Assembly (NCBI RefSeq): GCF_003130255.1
Contig: NZ_NRCN01000001.1
Location: 124,001-188,000, forward strand
Direction of reading: 5' to 3'
Source: Aggregatibacter kilianii
GTDB lineage: Bacteria; Pseudomonadota; Gammaproteobacteria; Enterobacterales; Pasteurellaceae
DNA length: 64,000 bases
The notes under the pieces are model-generated. The model saw only the letters and a list, made by a program, of their open reading frames with translations. It searched no databases and was not told the origin of the DNA. Below are positions 55,419-64,000 of this stretch, in pieces. The number at the start of each line of letters is the position of its first letter. Positions within the stretch are counted from its first letter, which is position 1. The translations under genes were made by a program, and so were the position numbers.

Positions 55419-55510
55419 AGAATAATCCTCATGATGTTGTTGTGATGTTGTGTAAAAATCTGTTTATTTATACTGCCATGACGGACGTTTGACAAGCTGT
55501 CGTCCACCAT

Positions 55511-56599
55511 TTAGCGCAATTTATTTTTTGCCCATTGCAAACCGGATTGATAATCTTCCGGCAATTCGGTAGCTAATTTATCTAATTGGTCGATAATCAC
55601 CTGTTTATCCGTATGCGAAAGGTTAATGTGTCCCACTTTACGCCCCGGTCGAACTTCTTTGCCATACCAGTGCAATTGTGCAAATGGCGTATTTAGCCAT
55701 TGTAGGTTATGCGCGGTGCCGATCAAATTCACCATCACGCTTGGCGCAGAGACCTTTAATTGCGGCGTCGGTAAATCCAACAACGCACGCAAATGCAATT
55801 CAAATTGATTAACAGAACAGCCCAGTTGTGTCCAGTGGCCGCTGTTGTGTACGCGTGGCGCAAGCTCATTAATTAAAAGCTGATCGCCCACCACAAAACA
55901 TTCCATCGCCATCACGCCCACATAGTTCAGTTCATTCATGATTTTGCTTAACATCATTTCAGCTTGCTGTTGCTGTGCGCTTTGTTGTGGAAAAGTGACA
56001 TCCATGACACTGTAACGTAATATGCCATTTTGCTGTAAATTGTGAGTGACCGGATAAAAACGGGTATCACCGTTACGGAAACGGGCGCCAACTAAAGAGA
56101 CTTCGTAATCAAAGGGAATGAATTTTTCCGCAATGGTTTCCCCAAATAACTCGTCGGTAATTTGGTCTTTGCTTTCATTTGTGACAATCCATTGTCCACG
56201 GCCGTCATAACCACCCATGCGACGTTTAACAACAACTTTCTCACCAATATGCTGAAATACCTCTGCCCATTGTGATGGTTCTTTTAGCAGACACCAAGGC
56301 GAAGTCGGAAGGTGTAATTTATCTAATAAGGATTTTTGGCTTAAGCGATCAGCTAATTGTGCAAACACTTTTTGATTAACAAAGTTGGCGTGATTACCAA
56401 GAAGCGTGGTGAGTGGGGTTTGTTCCCAACGTTCGATTTCAGCGGTAATAATGTCATTGGGTGACAATTCAAATACCGGCGCGTCAAAAGGCAAAGGTTT
56501 AACATGAATATCTAAAGGCGCACCGGCATAGCGTAACATTCTGCCGAGCTGTCCGTTGCCAAGGACGTAAATAGTCGGGTAGAGAGCGGATTTTTGCAT
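55511..56599 (-). CDS. purK: N5-carboxyaminoimidazole ribonucleotide synthase
   Basis: ATP-grasp enzyme that carboxylates aminoimidazole ribonucleotide in purine synthesis; PurE then moves the carboxyl group. The 362-residue protein has an N-terminal VLGNGQLGRMLR loop near residue 11 and ATP-grasp motifs VVKRRMGGYDGRGQW near 130 and ELAPRVHNSGHWT near 240. The start at 56599 is chosen from family length; sequence upstream belongs to a repeat. It follows purE by 177 bp, wider than usual for this pair. Confidence 0.93.
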   Translation of the reverse strand: MQKSALYPTIYVLGNGQLGRMLRYAGAPLDIHVKPLPFDAPVFELSPNDIITAEIERWEQTPLTTLLGNHANFVNQKVFAQLADRLSQKSLLDKLHLPTSPWCLLKEPSQWAEVFQHIGEKVVVKRRMGGYDGRGQWIVTNESKDQITDELFGETIAEKFIPFDYEVSLVGARFRNGDTRFYPVTHNLQQNGILRYSVMDVTFPQQSAQQQQAEMMLSKIMNELNYVGVMAMECFVVGDQLLINELAPRVHNSGHWTQLGCSVNQFELHLRALLDLPTPQLKVSAPSVMVNLIGTAHNLQWLNTPFAQLHWYGKEVRPGRKVGHINLSHTDKQVIIDQLDKLATELPEDYQSGLQWAKNKLR

Positions 56600-56622
56600 A
56601 GAATTCTCAATTGTTGTGTGCT

Positions 56623-56694
56623 GGCACGCGTCTCTCAACGCGTATTTTTTCTTCTTACTCTTTCATAAGCACACGTCAGGAGACGAGCGCTATC
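56623..56694. repeat. Dispersed palindromic repeat between purE and purK
   Basis: The left arm GGCACGCGTCTCTCAACGCG (56623-56642) and right arm at 56669-56694 (GCACACGTCAGGAGACGAGC then GCTATC) resemble the two arms of the IS-interrupted repeat at 17542-18855. The whole unit lies directly upstream of the purK start. Confidence 0.65.
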
Positions 56695-56717
56695 ATGTGA
56701 AAATACCGAAAAAACTG

Positions 56718-56759
56718 ACCGCACTTTGTACCTACCTTTAAAAACACGGCAAGTGCGGT
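56718..56759. repeat. Inverted uptake-signal pair downstream of purE
   Basis: ACCGCACTTT (56718-56727) and CAAGTGCGGT (56750-56759) can pair over nine bases with a 22-base loop, 18 bp past the purE stop on the minus strand. It may act as a weak terminator between purE and purK. Confidence 0.5.
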
Positions 56760-56776
56760 GAAAAATTTAGGTGTTT

Positions 56777-57274
56777 TTAAATGCGTGGATCAGGGTTATC
56801 CAACACGCTTTGGGTTTGTTCTTGTCTGAATTGCTGTAGGCGTTGCGCTAATTCTACATTATTCATGGCCAAAATTTGCGCGGCCAATAAGCCTGCATTT
56901 GCCGCTCCTGCGGAACCAATAGCAAGTGTGCCTACAGGAATCCCTTTTGGCATTTGCACGATAGAATAGAGGCTATCGACACCACTTAAAATTGAGCTTT
57001 TCACCGGAACGCCAAGCACGGGCACGATGGTTTTGGCGGCAATCATGCCCGGCAAATGGGCAGCACCGCCGGCGCCGGCAATAATCACTTCATAACCTTG
57101 TTGTTGAGCATTTTCGGCAAATTGGAAGAGTTTATCCGGCGTACGGTGGGCAGAAACGATTTCAACATGGTAAGAAACATGTAATTGATCTAGGATTTGC
57201 GTGGCTTCCTGCATAGTTGCCCAGTCACTTTTAGACCCCATGACAATAGCGATTTTGGGAGAAGTTGAAGGCAT
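56777..57274 (-). CDS. purE: N5-carboxyaminoimidazole ribonucleotide mutase
   Basis: Class I PurE, 165 residues, which rearranges the PurK product to carboxyaminoimidazole ribonucleotide. The signature [12 protein letters not shown] near residue 10, SAHRTP with the active histidine near 44, and the [11 protein letters not shown] loop near 74 are present. The start is [14 protein letters not shown] PurR box lies 49-64 bp upstream of it. The neighbour purK is the usual partner. Confidence 0.95.
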   Translation of the reverse strand: MPSTSPKIAIVMGSKSDWATMQEATQILDQLHVSYHVEIVSAHRTPDKLFQFAENAQQQGYEVIIAGAGGAAHLPGMIAAKTIVPVLGVPVKSSILSGVDSLYSIVQMPKGIPVGTLAIGSAGAANAGLLAAQILAMNNVELAQRLQQFRQEQTQSVLDNPDPRI

Positions 57275-57322
57275 GATTTCCTCATTATTTAGATAGAAAA
57301 AGTGGCGCTAGAATAGCATAAT

Positions 57323-57338
57323 GCGCAATCGTTTGCGA
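57323..57338 (-). promoter_or_regulatory. PurR operator upstream of purE
   Basis: GCGCAATCGTTTGCGA matches the symmetrical PurR consensus ACGCAAACGTTTGCGT at 13 of 16 positions, with the central CGCAATCGTTTGCG differing at one of 14. It lies in the divergent region between purE and pepN and is well placed to repress purEK when purines are plentiful. Confidence 0.85.
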
Positions 57339-57427
57339 TAATTTTGCAGAAGAAAATCTATTTGCAACTTAGGGCAGAAAATCATATCCTTAACGGCAAT
57401 TTTTAGCCCTTAGAATTAGGTCGTTTT

Positions 57428-60037
57428 ATGTACGCTAAAGCCAAATACAGAAAAGATTATCAAAGCCCCGATTTCACCGTCACCGATATTCACCTTGATT
57501 TCCAATTAGAGCCGGAAAAGACCATTGTAGTCGCCAAAAGTCAATATCAACGTCTTAACCAAAACAGCACGACATTACGTTTAGATGGACGCGATTTCCA
57601 ATTTTCCGCTATTAAATTAAACGGAAAACCCTTTACTCAATATCAACAAGATCATGAAAGTTTGACGTTAGATTTAGCTCAGATCGATGCCAATCAGTTT
57701 GAATTGGAAGTAACGACAATTTTAAATCCGGCCGCGAATACATCATTGCAAGGGTTGTATCAATCGGGAGAAGCCTTTTGTACGCAATGCGAAGCAGAAG
57801 GTTTTCGTCAAATTACCTATATGTTAGACCGCCCAGATGTATTAGCGCGTTACACCACGAAAATTACCGCCGATAAAGCCAAATATCCGTTTTTGCTTTC
57901 TAACGGCAATCGCATTAATAGTGGAGATTTGGAAGATGGGCGTCATTGGATAGAGTGGAATGATCCGTTTCCGAAACCAAGCTATTTGTTTGCCTTAGTA
58001 GCTGGCGACTTTGATGTTCTGAAAGATAAATTCATTACCAAAAGCGGCCGTGAAGTCGCATTGGAATTGTATGTCAATCGTGGCAATTTAAATCGTGCCG
58101 ACTGGGCGATGCAAAGTCTGAAAAATGCCATGAAATGGGACGAAGAGCGCTTTGATTTGGAATATGATCTAGATATTTATATGATTGTCGCCGTGGATTT
58201 CTTCAACATGGGCGCGATGGAAAATAAAGGGCTGAATATTTTTAACGATAAATATGTTTTAGCAAATCCACAAACAGCGACCGATGATGATTATTTGGCT
58301 ATTGAAAGCGTCATTGCTCACGAATATTTCCATAACTGGACAGGCAACCGTGTAACTTGCCGTGATTGGTTCCAATTAAGTTTAAAAGAAGGATTAACGG
58401 TTTTCCGCGATCAGGAATTTTCTTCTGATACGGGATCTCGTGCAGTAAATCGCATTAATAATGTGAAGTTCTTGCGTACCGTACAGTTTGCTGAAGACGC
58501 TGGTCCGATGTCACACCCGATTCGCCCGGAAAAAGTCATTGAAATGAATAATTTCTACACCGTTACCGTGTATGAAAAAGGCGCAGAAGTCATTCGTATG
58601 CTCCATACGTTATTAGGCGAAAACGGTTTCCAAAAAGGTATGAAATTATACATTGCGGAAAACGATGGCAAAGCGGCTACCTGTGAAGATTTCGTTTCTG
58701 CCATGGAGCGTGCCAACGATTTGGATTTAACGCAATTCCGCCGTTGGTATAGTCAATCCGGTACGCCGGAATTGACGATTAGTGATCGTTATGACGAAAA
58801 AAATCACGTCTATCAGTTGCACATTTCACAATTAACACCGCCTACCGCCGATCAAATGGAAAAAGTGAATTTACACATTCCGTTGAAAATCGCGTTATAT
58901 GATGAAAAAGGCGTGGCGCAAACCCTGTATGATTCGGAAGGTGTAGTGGGCAATGTGTTAAATATTACACAGAAAGACCAAACCTTTGAGTTCCATAATA
59001 TTTATAACAAACCGGTACCGGCCTTGTTATGTGATTTTTCCGCACCGGTCAAATTGGATTATGATTACACCTCTAACCAACTGATTACGCTGTTAAAATA
59101 TTCCGAAAATGGTTTTATTCGCTGGGATGCGGTACAAATGTTACTGGCCGCCGAATTACGCCGTAACGTAACCAACTATCAACAAGGTCAACCATTGGAT
59201 TTATCGGCTGAAACCGCAGCGGTGTTATATCAATTATTAGATAACTATCAAAAAGATATTGAGCTCACCAGTTTAATTCTCACGTTACCGAAAACGACGG
59301 AGTTCGCCGAGTTATTTAAAACCATCGACCCCGATGCAATCAGTGCTGTGCGTGAATTTATGGCAGATGCCATCGCCGACAGTTTGCAAGAATTATTGTT
59401 AAAAACCTATAACGCCATTCGCTTGGATGAATATAAAATCAATCGGGAAGACATTGCCTTACGCAAGCTGCGTAATGTATGTTTAAGCTATTTGGCTTAT
59501 ACCAATATTGGCAATAACTTGGTGAATAAACATTACACCTATTCTAACAATATGACGGATACCCTTGCCGCCTTAACTTCTGCGACACAAGCCAAATTGG
59601 CTTGCCAGGATAATTTGTTGGCAGATTTTGAAGAAAAATGGCAACATGACGGCTTGGTGATGGACAAATGGTTTGCATTACAAGCTACTCGTCCGGAAGA
59701 AAACGTATTGCAAAACGTGATGCAGCTTATGGATCACCCAAGTTTTAACTTTAATAATCCGAATCGCTTACGTGCTTTGGTGGGAACATTCGCCGGTCAG
59801 AACTTGAAAGCCTTCCATGCCATTGATGGTTCCGGCTACCGTTTCCTAACGGATATTTTGATTAAACTGAACAAGAGCAACCCGCAAGTGGCTTCCCGTT
59901 TAATTGAGCCGCTAATCCGTTTTGCCCGCTATGATAATCAACGTCAAACACTCATGAAACGGGCGTTAGAACGCATCAGTGAAATGGAAGATTTGTCTCG
60001 TGATTTGTTTGAGAAAATCGAGAAAGCATTACAGTAA
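57428..60037 (+). CDS. pepN: Aminopeptidase N
   Basis: Zinc aminopeptidase that removes N-terminal residues from peptides in the cytoplasm. At 869 residues it matches E. coli PepN. The substrate-anchoring GAMEN lies near residue 260 and the zinc site HEYFHNWTG with a downstream glutamate in LKEGLTVFRDQEF near residues 296-330. The N-terminal beta domain and long helical C-terminal domain are present. Single gene; the start at 57428 has no strong ribosome site. Confidence 0.95.
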   Translation: MYAKAKYRKDYQSPDFTVTDIHLDFQLEPEKTIVVAKSQYQRLNQNSTTLRLDGRDFQFSAIKLNGKPFTQYQQDHESLTLDLAQIDANQFELEVTTILNPAANTSLQGLYQSGEAFCTQCEAEGFRQITYMLDRPDVLARYTTKITADKAKYPFLLSNGNRINSGDLEDGRHWIEWNDPFPKPSYLFALVAGDFDVLKDKFITKSGREVALELYVNRGNLNRADWAMQSLKNAMKWDEERFDLEYDLDIYMIVAVDFFNMGAMENKGLNIFNDKYVLANPQTATDDDYLAIESVIAHEYFHNWTGNRVTCRDWFQLSLKEGLTVFRDQEFSSDTGSRAVNRINNVKFLRTVQFAEDAGPMSHPIRPEKVIEMNNFYTVTVYEKGAEVIRMLHTLLGENGFQKGMKLYIAENDGKAATCEDFVSAMERANDLDLTQFRRWYSQSGTPELTISDRYDEKNHVYQLHISQLTPPTADQMEKVNLHIPLKIALYDEKGVAQTLYDSEGVVGNVLNITQKDQTFEFHNIYNKPVPALLCDFSAPVKLDYDYTSNQLITLLKYSENGFIRWDAVQMLLAAELRRNVTNYQQGQPLDLSAETAAVLYQLLDNYQKDIELTSLILTLPKTTEFAELFKTIDPDAISAVREFMADAIADSLQELLLKTYNAIRLDEYKINREDIALRKLRNVCLSYLAYTNIGNNLVNKHYTYSNNMTDTLAALTSATQAKLACQDNLLADFEEKWQHDGLVMDKWFALQATRPEENVLQNVMQLMDHPSFNFNNPNRLRALVGTFAGQNLKAFHAIDGSGYRFLTDILIKLNKSNPQVASRLIEPLIRFARYDNQRQTLMKRALERISEMEDLSRDLFEKIEKALQ

Positions 60038-60040
60038 CAA

Positions 60041-60072
60041 AAAAAGTGCGGTCAAATTTAACCGCACTTTTT
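60041..60072 (+). terminator. Uptake-signal terminator of pepN
   Basis: AAAAAGTGCGGT, an eight-base loop and its perfect 12-bp complement are followed by CTATT; the stem ends in five T. Both arms contain a USS. It starts three bases past the pepN stop. Confidence 0.88.
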
Positions 60073-60112
60073 CTATTCATTCACAGTTAACTATCCGGAG
60101 AGATAAACGAGT

Positions 60113-61132
60113 ATGTATTCTTTCATTCGTAAAGGGATTTTTTCCCTTGAACCCGAAATCGCCCATGATTTGGCTATTAAAACCCTTGGGCTGGCCAAAT
60201 TCGCACCGATACGCACATTGTTAAAACAATTATTCGCTTGCCCACAAGGCACACCTAAAACAGTAATGGGCATTGAATTTAAAAATCCTATCGGGTTAGC
60301 AGCCGGCGCAGACAAAAACGGAGAGGCTATCGACGGTTTCGGCGCTATGGGATTTGGCTTTATTGAAGTAGGAACAGTGACACCACTAGCACAAGATGGC
60401 AACGCCAAACCACGCCAGTTCCGTTTGGTTGAAGCTGAAGGCATCATTAATCGCAACGGTTTTAATAATTATGGCATTGATCATCTCATTGAAAATGTCA
60501 AAAATGCCCGCTATGACGGCGTGATTGGAATTAATATCGGTAAAAATAAAGTTACCCCATTAGAAAAAGGTAAGGATGATTATCTTTTCTGTCTTAATAA
60601 AGCCTATAACTATGCAGACTATATTACCGTCAATATCTCTTCGCCAAATACGCCTGACTTACGCCAATTACAATACGGCGATTATTTTGACGATTTATTG
60701 CAAAGCATCAAAGCCCGTCAAGCCGTATTGGCCGAACAATATAATAAGTATGTGCCGATTGCAGTGAAAATCGCACCGGATTTAACGGAAGCTGAGTTGG
60801 TGCAAATTGCCGATACTTTAGTTCGTCACAAAATGGATGGTGTCATTGCCACTAATACAACGATTTCTCGCGACAACGTCACACATTTAAAAAATGCCGA
60901 ACAGCAGGGCGGATTAAGCGGAAAACCGTTACAACATAAAAGTACGGAAATCATTAAACGATTACACCTAGAACTAAAAGGACAAATCCCAATCATTGGT
61001 AGCGGCGGTATTGACGGCATACAAAATGCACAAGAAAAAATCCAAGCCGGTACAGAGCTTTTACAAGTGTATTCGGGCATAATTTATCATGGGCCGAGAT
61101 TAGTTAAAGAATTGGTTCAAGGAATTAAATAA
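60113..61132 (+). CDS. pyrD: Dihydroorotate dehydrogenase (quinone)
   Basis: Membrane-associated flavoenzyme of pyrimidine synthesis that passes electrons to quinone (class 2). The 339-residue protein has the short N-terminal membrane-binding helices, [30 protein letters not shown] near residue 59, [14 protein letters not shown] with the catalytic serine near residue 175, and the FMN-binding GSGGIDG near 297. Ribosome site GGAGAG. It precedes a peptidase E-like gene by 12 bp, possibly on the same transcript. Confidence 0.95.
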   Translation: MYSFIRKGIFSLEPEIAHDLAIKTLGLAKFAPIRTLLKQLFACPQGTPKTVMGIEFKNPIGLAAGADKNGEAIDGFGAMGFGFIEVGTVTPLAQDGNAKPRQFRLVEAEGIINRNGFNNYGIDHLIENVKNARYDGVIGINIGKNKVTPLEKGKDDYLFCLNKAYNYADYITVNISSPNTPDLRQLQYGDYFDDLLQSIKARQAVLAEQYNKYVPIAVKIAPDLTEAELVQIADTLVRHKMDGVIATNTTISRDNVTHLKNAEQQGGLSGKPLQHKSTEIIKRLHLELKGQIPIIGSGGIDGIQNAQEKIQAGTELLQVYSGIIYHGPRLVKELVQGIK

Positions 61133-61144
61133 GAGACTAACTAG

Positions 61145-61777
61145 ATGAAAACCTTATTTTTAACTTCTTATTTTGCAGGTGTGGAAAATCTGTTTAGAAA
61201 TTTTATACAAGAACAAACATTAGCCAAGCAGGTATTATTTATCCCAACTGCCGGCAATGTAGAGCATTATGTAGACTATATTGATGAAGCGAAATATTTG
61301 TTTCGGACATTAGGATTCTCCGTAGATATTTTAGATATTGCCAATACGTCTGAAGTGATTATCAAGGAAAAAATAAAACAAACACCATGTCTGTATATTT
61401 CAGGTGGCAATACGTTTTATCTGTTACAAGAATTAAAGAAAAAAAATTTACTTGAGCTGATTAACTTACGAATTTCAGAAGGAATGGTGTATATCGGTGA
61501 ATCTGCAGGAGCAATGATTACTGCTGGTGATATTAAATACAGTCAAATTATGGATGATAAGATGGTTGCTTCAGCATTGACTGATTATTCTTCATTCAAT
61601 CTCGTTAATTTTGCCATTGTGCCACATTATGGTGAATTTCCTTTTGAAGAAAGTGCAATGGAAACCATTCGTGCTTATCAATCCACATACAATTTATTTC
61701 CAATCAATAATCATCAAGCGGTTATTGTTAAAGAAAATAATCATGAAATTAGAACAGAATCGCAGGTTAACACATGA
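61145..61777 (+). CDS. Peptidase E-like protein (S51 / type 1 glutamine amidotransferase-like)
   Basis: Protein of 210 residues with the nucleophile motif GESAGAMIT near residue 118 (serine in the G-x-S-A-G elbow) and a histidine in VPHYGEF near 159. This is the S51 family of aspartyl dipeptidases, which cut Asp-Xaa dipeptides. Its DNA is more AT-rich than that of the neighbours, and the sequence seems closer to Gram-positive members, so transfer is possible. It ends within the ATGA that starts the next gene. Confidence 0.82.
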   Translation: MKTLFLTSYFAGVENLFRNFIQEQTLAKQVLFIPTAGNVEHYVDYIDEAKYLFRTLGFSVDILDIANTSEVIIKEKIKQTPCLYISGGNTFYLLQELKKKNLLELINLRISEGMVYIGESAGAMITAGDIKYSQIMDDKMVASALTDYSSFNLVNFAIVPHYGEFPFEESAMETIRAYQSTYNLFPINNHQAVIVKENNHEIRTESQVNT

Positions 61778-62610
61778 CAAAATACGATTTACATTGCCAC
61801 AGCACGGCTTCTGACGGCGTGTTATCACCAAAGGAGGTAGTGCTACGCGCTTATGAAAAAGGCGTAAATGTATTAGCGTTAACAGATCATGATACGGTAG
61901 CAGGTGTGTCTGAAGCGCGTAAACAAGCTGATTTGTTAGGCATTCAGCTTATTAATGGTGTGGAGTTATCTACCCTTTGGGAAAATCGTTCCATTCATAT
62001 TGTGGGATTGGGTTTTGATATTTTACATGAAAAAATGACCGCACTTTTGGCAGAACAAGCGCGTTTGCGGGATATTCGTGCGCAGGAAATAGGGGCTAAA
62101 TTAGCGAAGGCTGGTGTGGTAAATGCCTATTTGGAAGCTAAACAATTAGCCGGTGATGGCGAAGTGACACGTGCCCATTATGCCCGCCATTTGGTTCAAA
62201 TTGGTAAAGTATCTAGTGATAATCAAGCCTTTAAGCGTTATTTGGGACAAGGCAAATCTGCATACGTCAAACCGCAGTGGATTGATATTCCAAGTGCTAT
62301 CGAGATTATTCATGCGGCAGGCGGCATTGCCGTGTTGGCTCATCCCTTGCGTTATACCATGACCACCAAGTGGGTGCGTAAATTAGTGGAAAGTTTTAAA
62401 GCCTGGGGCGGCGACGCTATGGAGATTTCAGGTTGCGGGCAAAGCCGTGACCAATTTCAATTGTTGGTGAAAATCGCCGAAGACAATCAATTGGCCGGTT
62501 CCGTAGGGTCAGACTTTCATTTTCCATCTACTTGGTTGGAGTTGGGCAAATTAGCACCATTACCTCCTAACATTCCGTTTGTATTAGACCTAAAAAATAA
62601 CCTTGCCTAA
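61774..62610 (+). CDS. rnm: PHP-domain exoribonuclease Rnm (YciV/TrpH family)
   Basis: Metal-dependent 5'-3' exonuclease of 278 residues, which in E. coli trims rRNA precursors. The PHP metal site is visible: DLHCHSTASDG near residue 5, LTDHDT near 37, and later H in LAHPLRY near 192 and DFH near 248. It overlaps the peptidase E-like stop by 4 bp. Older annotation named it trpH because of its place near trp genes in other species; no such link exists here. Confidence 0.9.
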   Translation: MTKYDLHCHSTASDGVLSPKEVVLRAYEKGVNVLALTDHDTVAGVSEARKQADLLGIQLINGVELSTLWENRSIHIVGLGFDILHEKMTALLAEQARLRDIRAQEIGAKLAKAGVVNAYLEAKQLAGDGEVTRAHYARHLVQIGKVSSDNQAFKRYLGQGKSAYVKPQWIDIPSAIEIIHAAGGIAVLAHPLRYTMTTKWVRKLVESFKAWGGDAMEISGCGQSRDQFQLLVKIAEDNQLAGSVGSDFHFPSTWLELGKLAPLPPNIPFVLDLKNNLA

Positions 62611-62657
62611 TAAAGTTAAACAAGGTTATTAAAAATGTCATTTTTTTTGACCGCACT

Positions 62658-63554
62658 TTAAGGCGTTGTTCGGCATAAATTCAGTTGATGAATAAAATCA
62701 ATGAACGCTGTGACTTTGGCCGCGAGATGGCGACGGTTCGGGTAAACCACATGGAGATCTAAACTTTGCTGACGATAGTCTGCAAGAACTTCAACCAATT
62801 TGCCTGACGCTAATTCTTCTTCTATAAAAAAGCGGGGAGAATTGATAATACCTAAGCCCTCCGTACATAAGGCAGCTAACGTTAATCCGTTGTTACACGT
62901 CAATTTGGAGCGCATTTTAACTCGTTGAGTTTTATTATACTTATCAGACTCCCAATAAATTTGGTTGCCAGAGGATTTATACAATAAACAATCATGGTGT
63001 TCTAAATCTTCCGGTGTTTGCGGGGTACCATGCTTGGCAAGATACTCTGGAGACGCCACAAAATGCATGGAAGAAGTGGCCACTTTTCGGGCAACCAGAG
63101 AGCTATCTTGCAAATAACCGATACGTAAAGCTAAATCAAATCCTTCACTCACCAGATCGATAATGCGGTCATTAAACTCAATATCTATGTGTAAATTCGG
63201 ATGGGATCTAATAAAAGAGGCGAGGTTTGGGGTAATAAAACGCAAGCCGAAATCCCGCGGTACGGACACCGTTAAATGACCTTGTAAGGAAGTAGAAAGG
63301 TTGCTGATACTGGAATCGGCGTCTTCTAACTCCAGTAAAATAGGTTGGCAGCGTTGATAATAGATACTGCCTGCTTCGGTAGGCACAATTTTACGGGTGG
63401 TACGTTGTAACAATCTGGTTTTTAGGTGTTCTTCGAGTTGTGATACCAGTTTGCTTGCCATGGCAACAGAGATATTTTGTAACGCGGCCGCTTGAGTAAA
63501 ACTTTGTGTTTCGATCACTTTACAAAAAATTGAAATTGCATTGAGTTTATCCAT
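62658..63554 (-). CDS. LysR-family transcriptional regulator
   Basis: Regulator of 298 residues with an N-terminal winged helix (about 1-60: FCKVIETQSFTQAAALQNIS, then QLEEHLKTRLLQRTTRKI) and a two-lobed effector domain. It belongs to the CrgA-like group whose members often control nearby or divergent genes. It is divergent from topA, as in H. influenzae. No ligand can be named. Confidence 0.9.
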   Translation of the reverse strand: MDKLNAISIFCKVIETQSFTQAAALQNISVAMASKLVSQLEEHLKTRLLQRTTRKIVPTEAGSIYYQRCQPILLELEDADSSISNLSTSLQGHLTVSVPRDFGLRFITPNLASFIRSHPNLHIDIEFNDRIIDLVSEGFDLALRIGYLQDSSLVARKVATSSMHFVASPEYLAKHGTPQTPEDLEHHDCLLYKSSGNQIYWESDKYNKTQRVKMRSKLTCNNGLTLAALCTEGLGIINSPRFFIEEELASGKLVEVLADYRQQSLDLHVVYPNRRHLAAKVTAFIDFIHQLNLCRTTP

Positions 63555-63652
63555 TTATTGTGCCTTTTGGAAAAAAGTAGTTGACCTGACTAAAGATAGT
63601 TAGCAATATAGCGGGCAATTTTACATAAATTAAACAGAATTAGGTAATAATA

Positions 63653-64000
63653 ATGAGTAAATCCTTGGTTATTGTGGAGTCGCCGGCAAAGGCGAAAACC
63701 ATTAATAAATATTTAGGAAGCAATTATGTGGTGAAATCCAGCATCGGGCATATTCGTGACTTGCCGACAGTGGGTTCCGGCAATGGTGAAAAAGCCAAGC
63801 CAATCTCAACGAAAGGGTTGAGTTTAGAAGAAAAACAGGCGCTTAAACAAAAGAAAGAACAAGACGCCTTAGTCAAACGTATGGGCGTTGACCCTTATCA
63901 CAGTTGGAAAGCCAATTATCAAATCTTACCCGGCAAAGAAAAAGTTGTTGCCGAATTAAAATCTCTCGCTAAAAAAGCCGATCACATTTACCTCGCAACC
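63653..64000 (+). CDS. topA: DNA topoisomerase I, N-terminal part (runs off the window)
   Basis: The first 116 codons of type IA topoisomerase, which relaxes negative supercoils. The TOPRIM domain start [18 protein letters not shown] lies at residues 5-22, followed by [10 protein letters not shown]. The frame is open to the last base. The start MSKSL follows a weak ribosome site. The gene is truncated only by the window edge. Confidence 0.95.
   Translation, partial: MSKSLVIVESPAKAKTINKYLGSNYVVKSSIGHIRDLPTVGSGNGEKAKPISTKGLSLEEKQALKQKKEQDALVKRMGVDPYHSWKANYQILPGKEKVVAELKSLAKKADHIYLAT

Overview
The window is chromosomal DNA of a Pasteurellaceae bacterium, most likely an Aggregatibacter. The 9-bp Haemophilus-type DNA uptake signal AAGTGCGGT (USS) recurs dozens of times on both strands, often as inverted pairs between genes. 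Many gene neighbourhoods follow the order known from Haemophilus influenzae (pheS-pheT-ihfA-nlpC, kdsC-kdsD, split trp operons, molBCA). The lsr operon, the short ribonucleotide reductase and the hydrogenase-2 operon point away from H. influenzae itself. The species is not resolved from sequence alone.

Layout. 1-6110: the AI-2 uptake and processing operon lsrACDBFG behind a CRP-type promoter. 6128-10624: pykA, then a two-gene ribonucleotide reductase that lacks an ATP-cone (class Id-like), with a Fur-like box upstream. 10840-13730: ydfG-trpB-trpA under a TrpR operator. 13975-17371: Na+-pumping oxaloacetate decarboxylase oadGAB. 17542-19576: an IS4-family element sitting inside a dispersed palindromic repeat, followed by two small AT-rich genes of unknown function. 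19665-26291: the hydrogenase-2 operon hybOABCDEG behind a perfect FNR box. 26507-32283: an orphan membrane protein, then trpE-trpG-tautomerase-trpD-trpCF under a second TrpR operator. 32399-41908: Kdo synthesis (kdsC, kdsD), an unknown gene, RNase P RNA, htpX, pheS-pheT-ihfA-nlpC and ttcA. 42500-50681: ompA and a four-gene ABC-type efflux system with a divergent TetR regulator. 50791-53998: molybdate uptake (molB, molC, molA) and the molybdopterin-type binding protein Mop. 54228-64000: aspC, purE-purK with a PurR box, pepN, pyrD, a peptidase E-like gene, rnm, a LysR regulator and the start of topA.

How the genes fit together. The window is rich in anaerobic and C4-dicarboxylate metabolism: hydrogenase-2 feeds electrons to menaquinone, and oxaloacetate decarboxylase and AspC act around oxaloacetate. 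Molybdate uptake would serve molybdoenzymes that are not encoded here. Tryptophan biosynthesis is complete except for regulation genes and is split into two transcription units that share a TrpR-type operator.

The least-explained features are: a family of small hairpin repeats with two compensating stem types, one of which acts as the oad terminator and one of which is interrupted by the IS; a palindrome-rich in-frame segment inside the MolA signal region; a repeat that supplies the last codons of hybD; and a two-gene cassette of small proteins at 19111-19538. I did not find a clear new multi-gene defence or secretion system. No tRNA, CRISPR array or prophage was seen.
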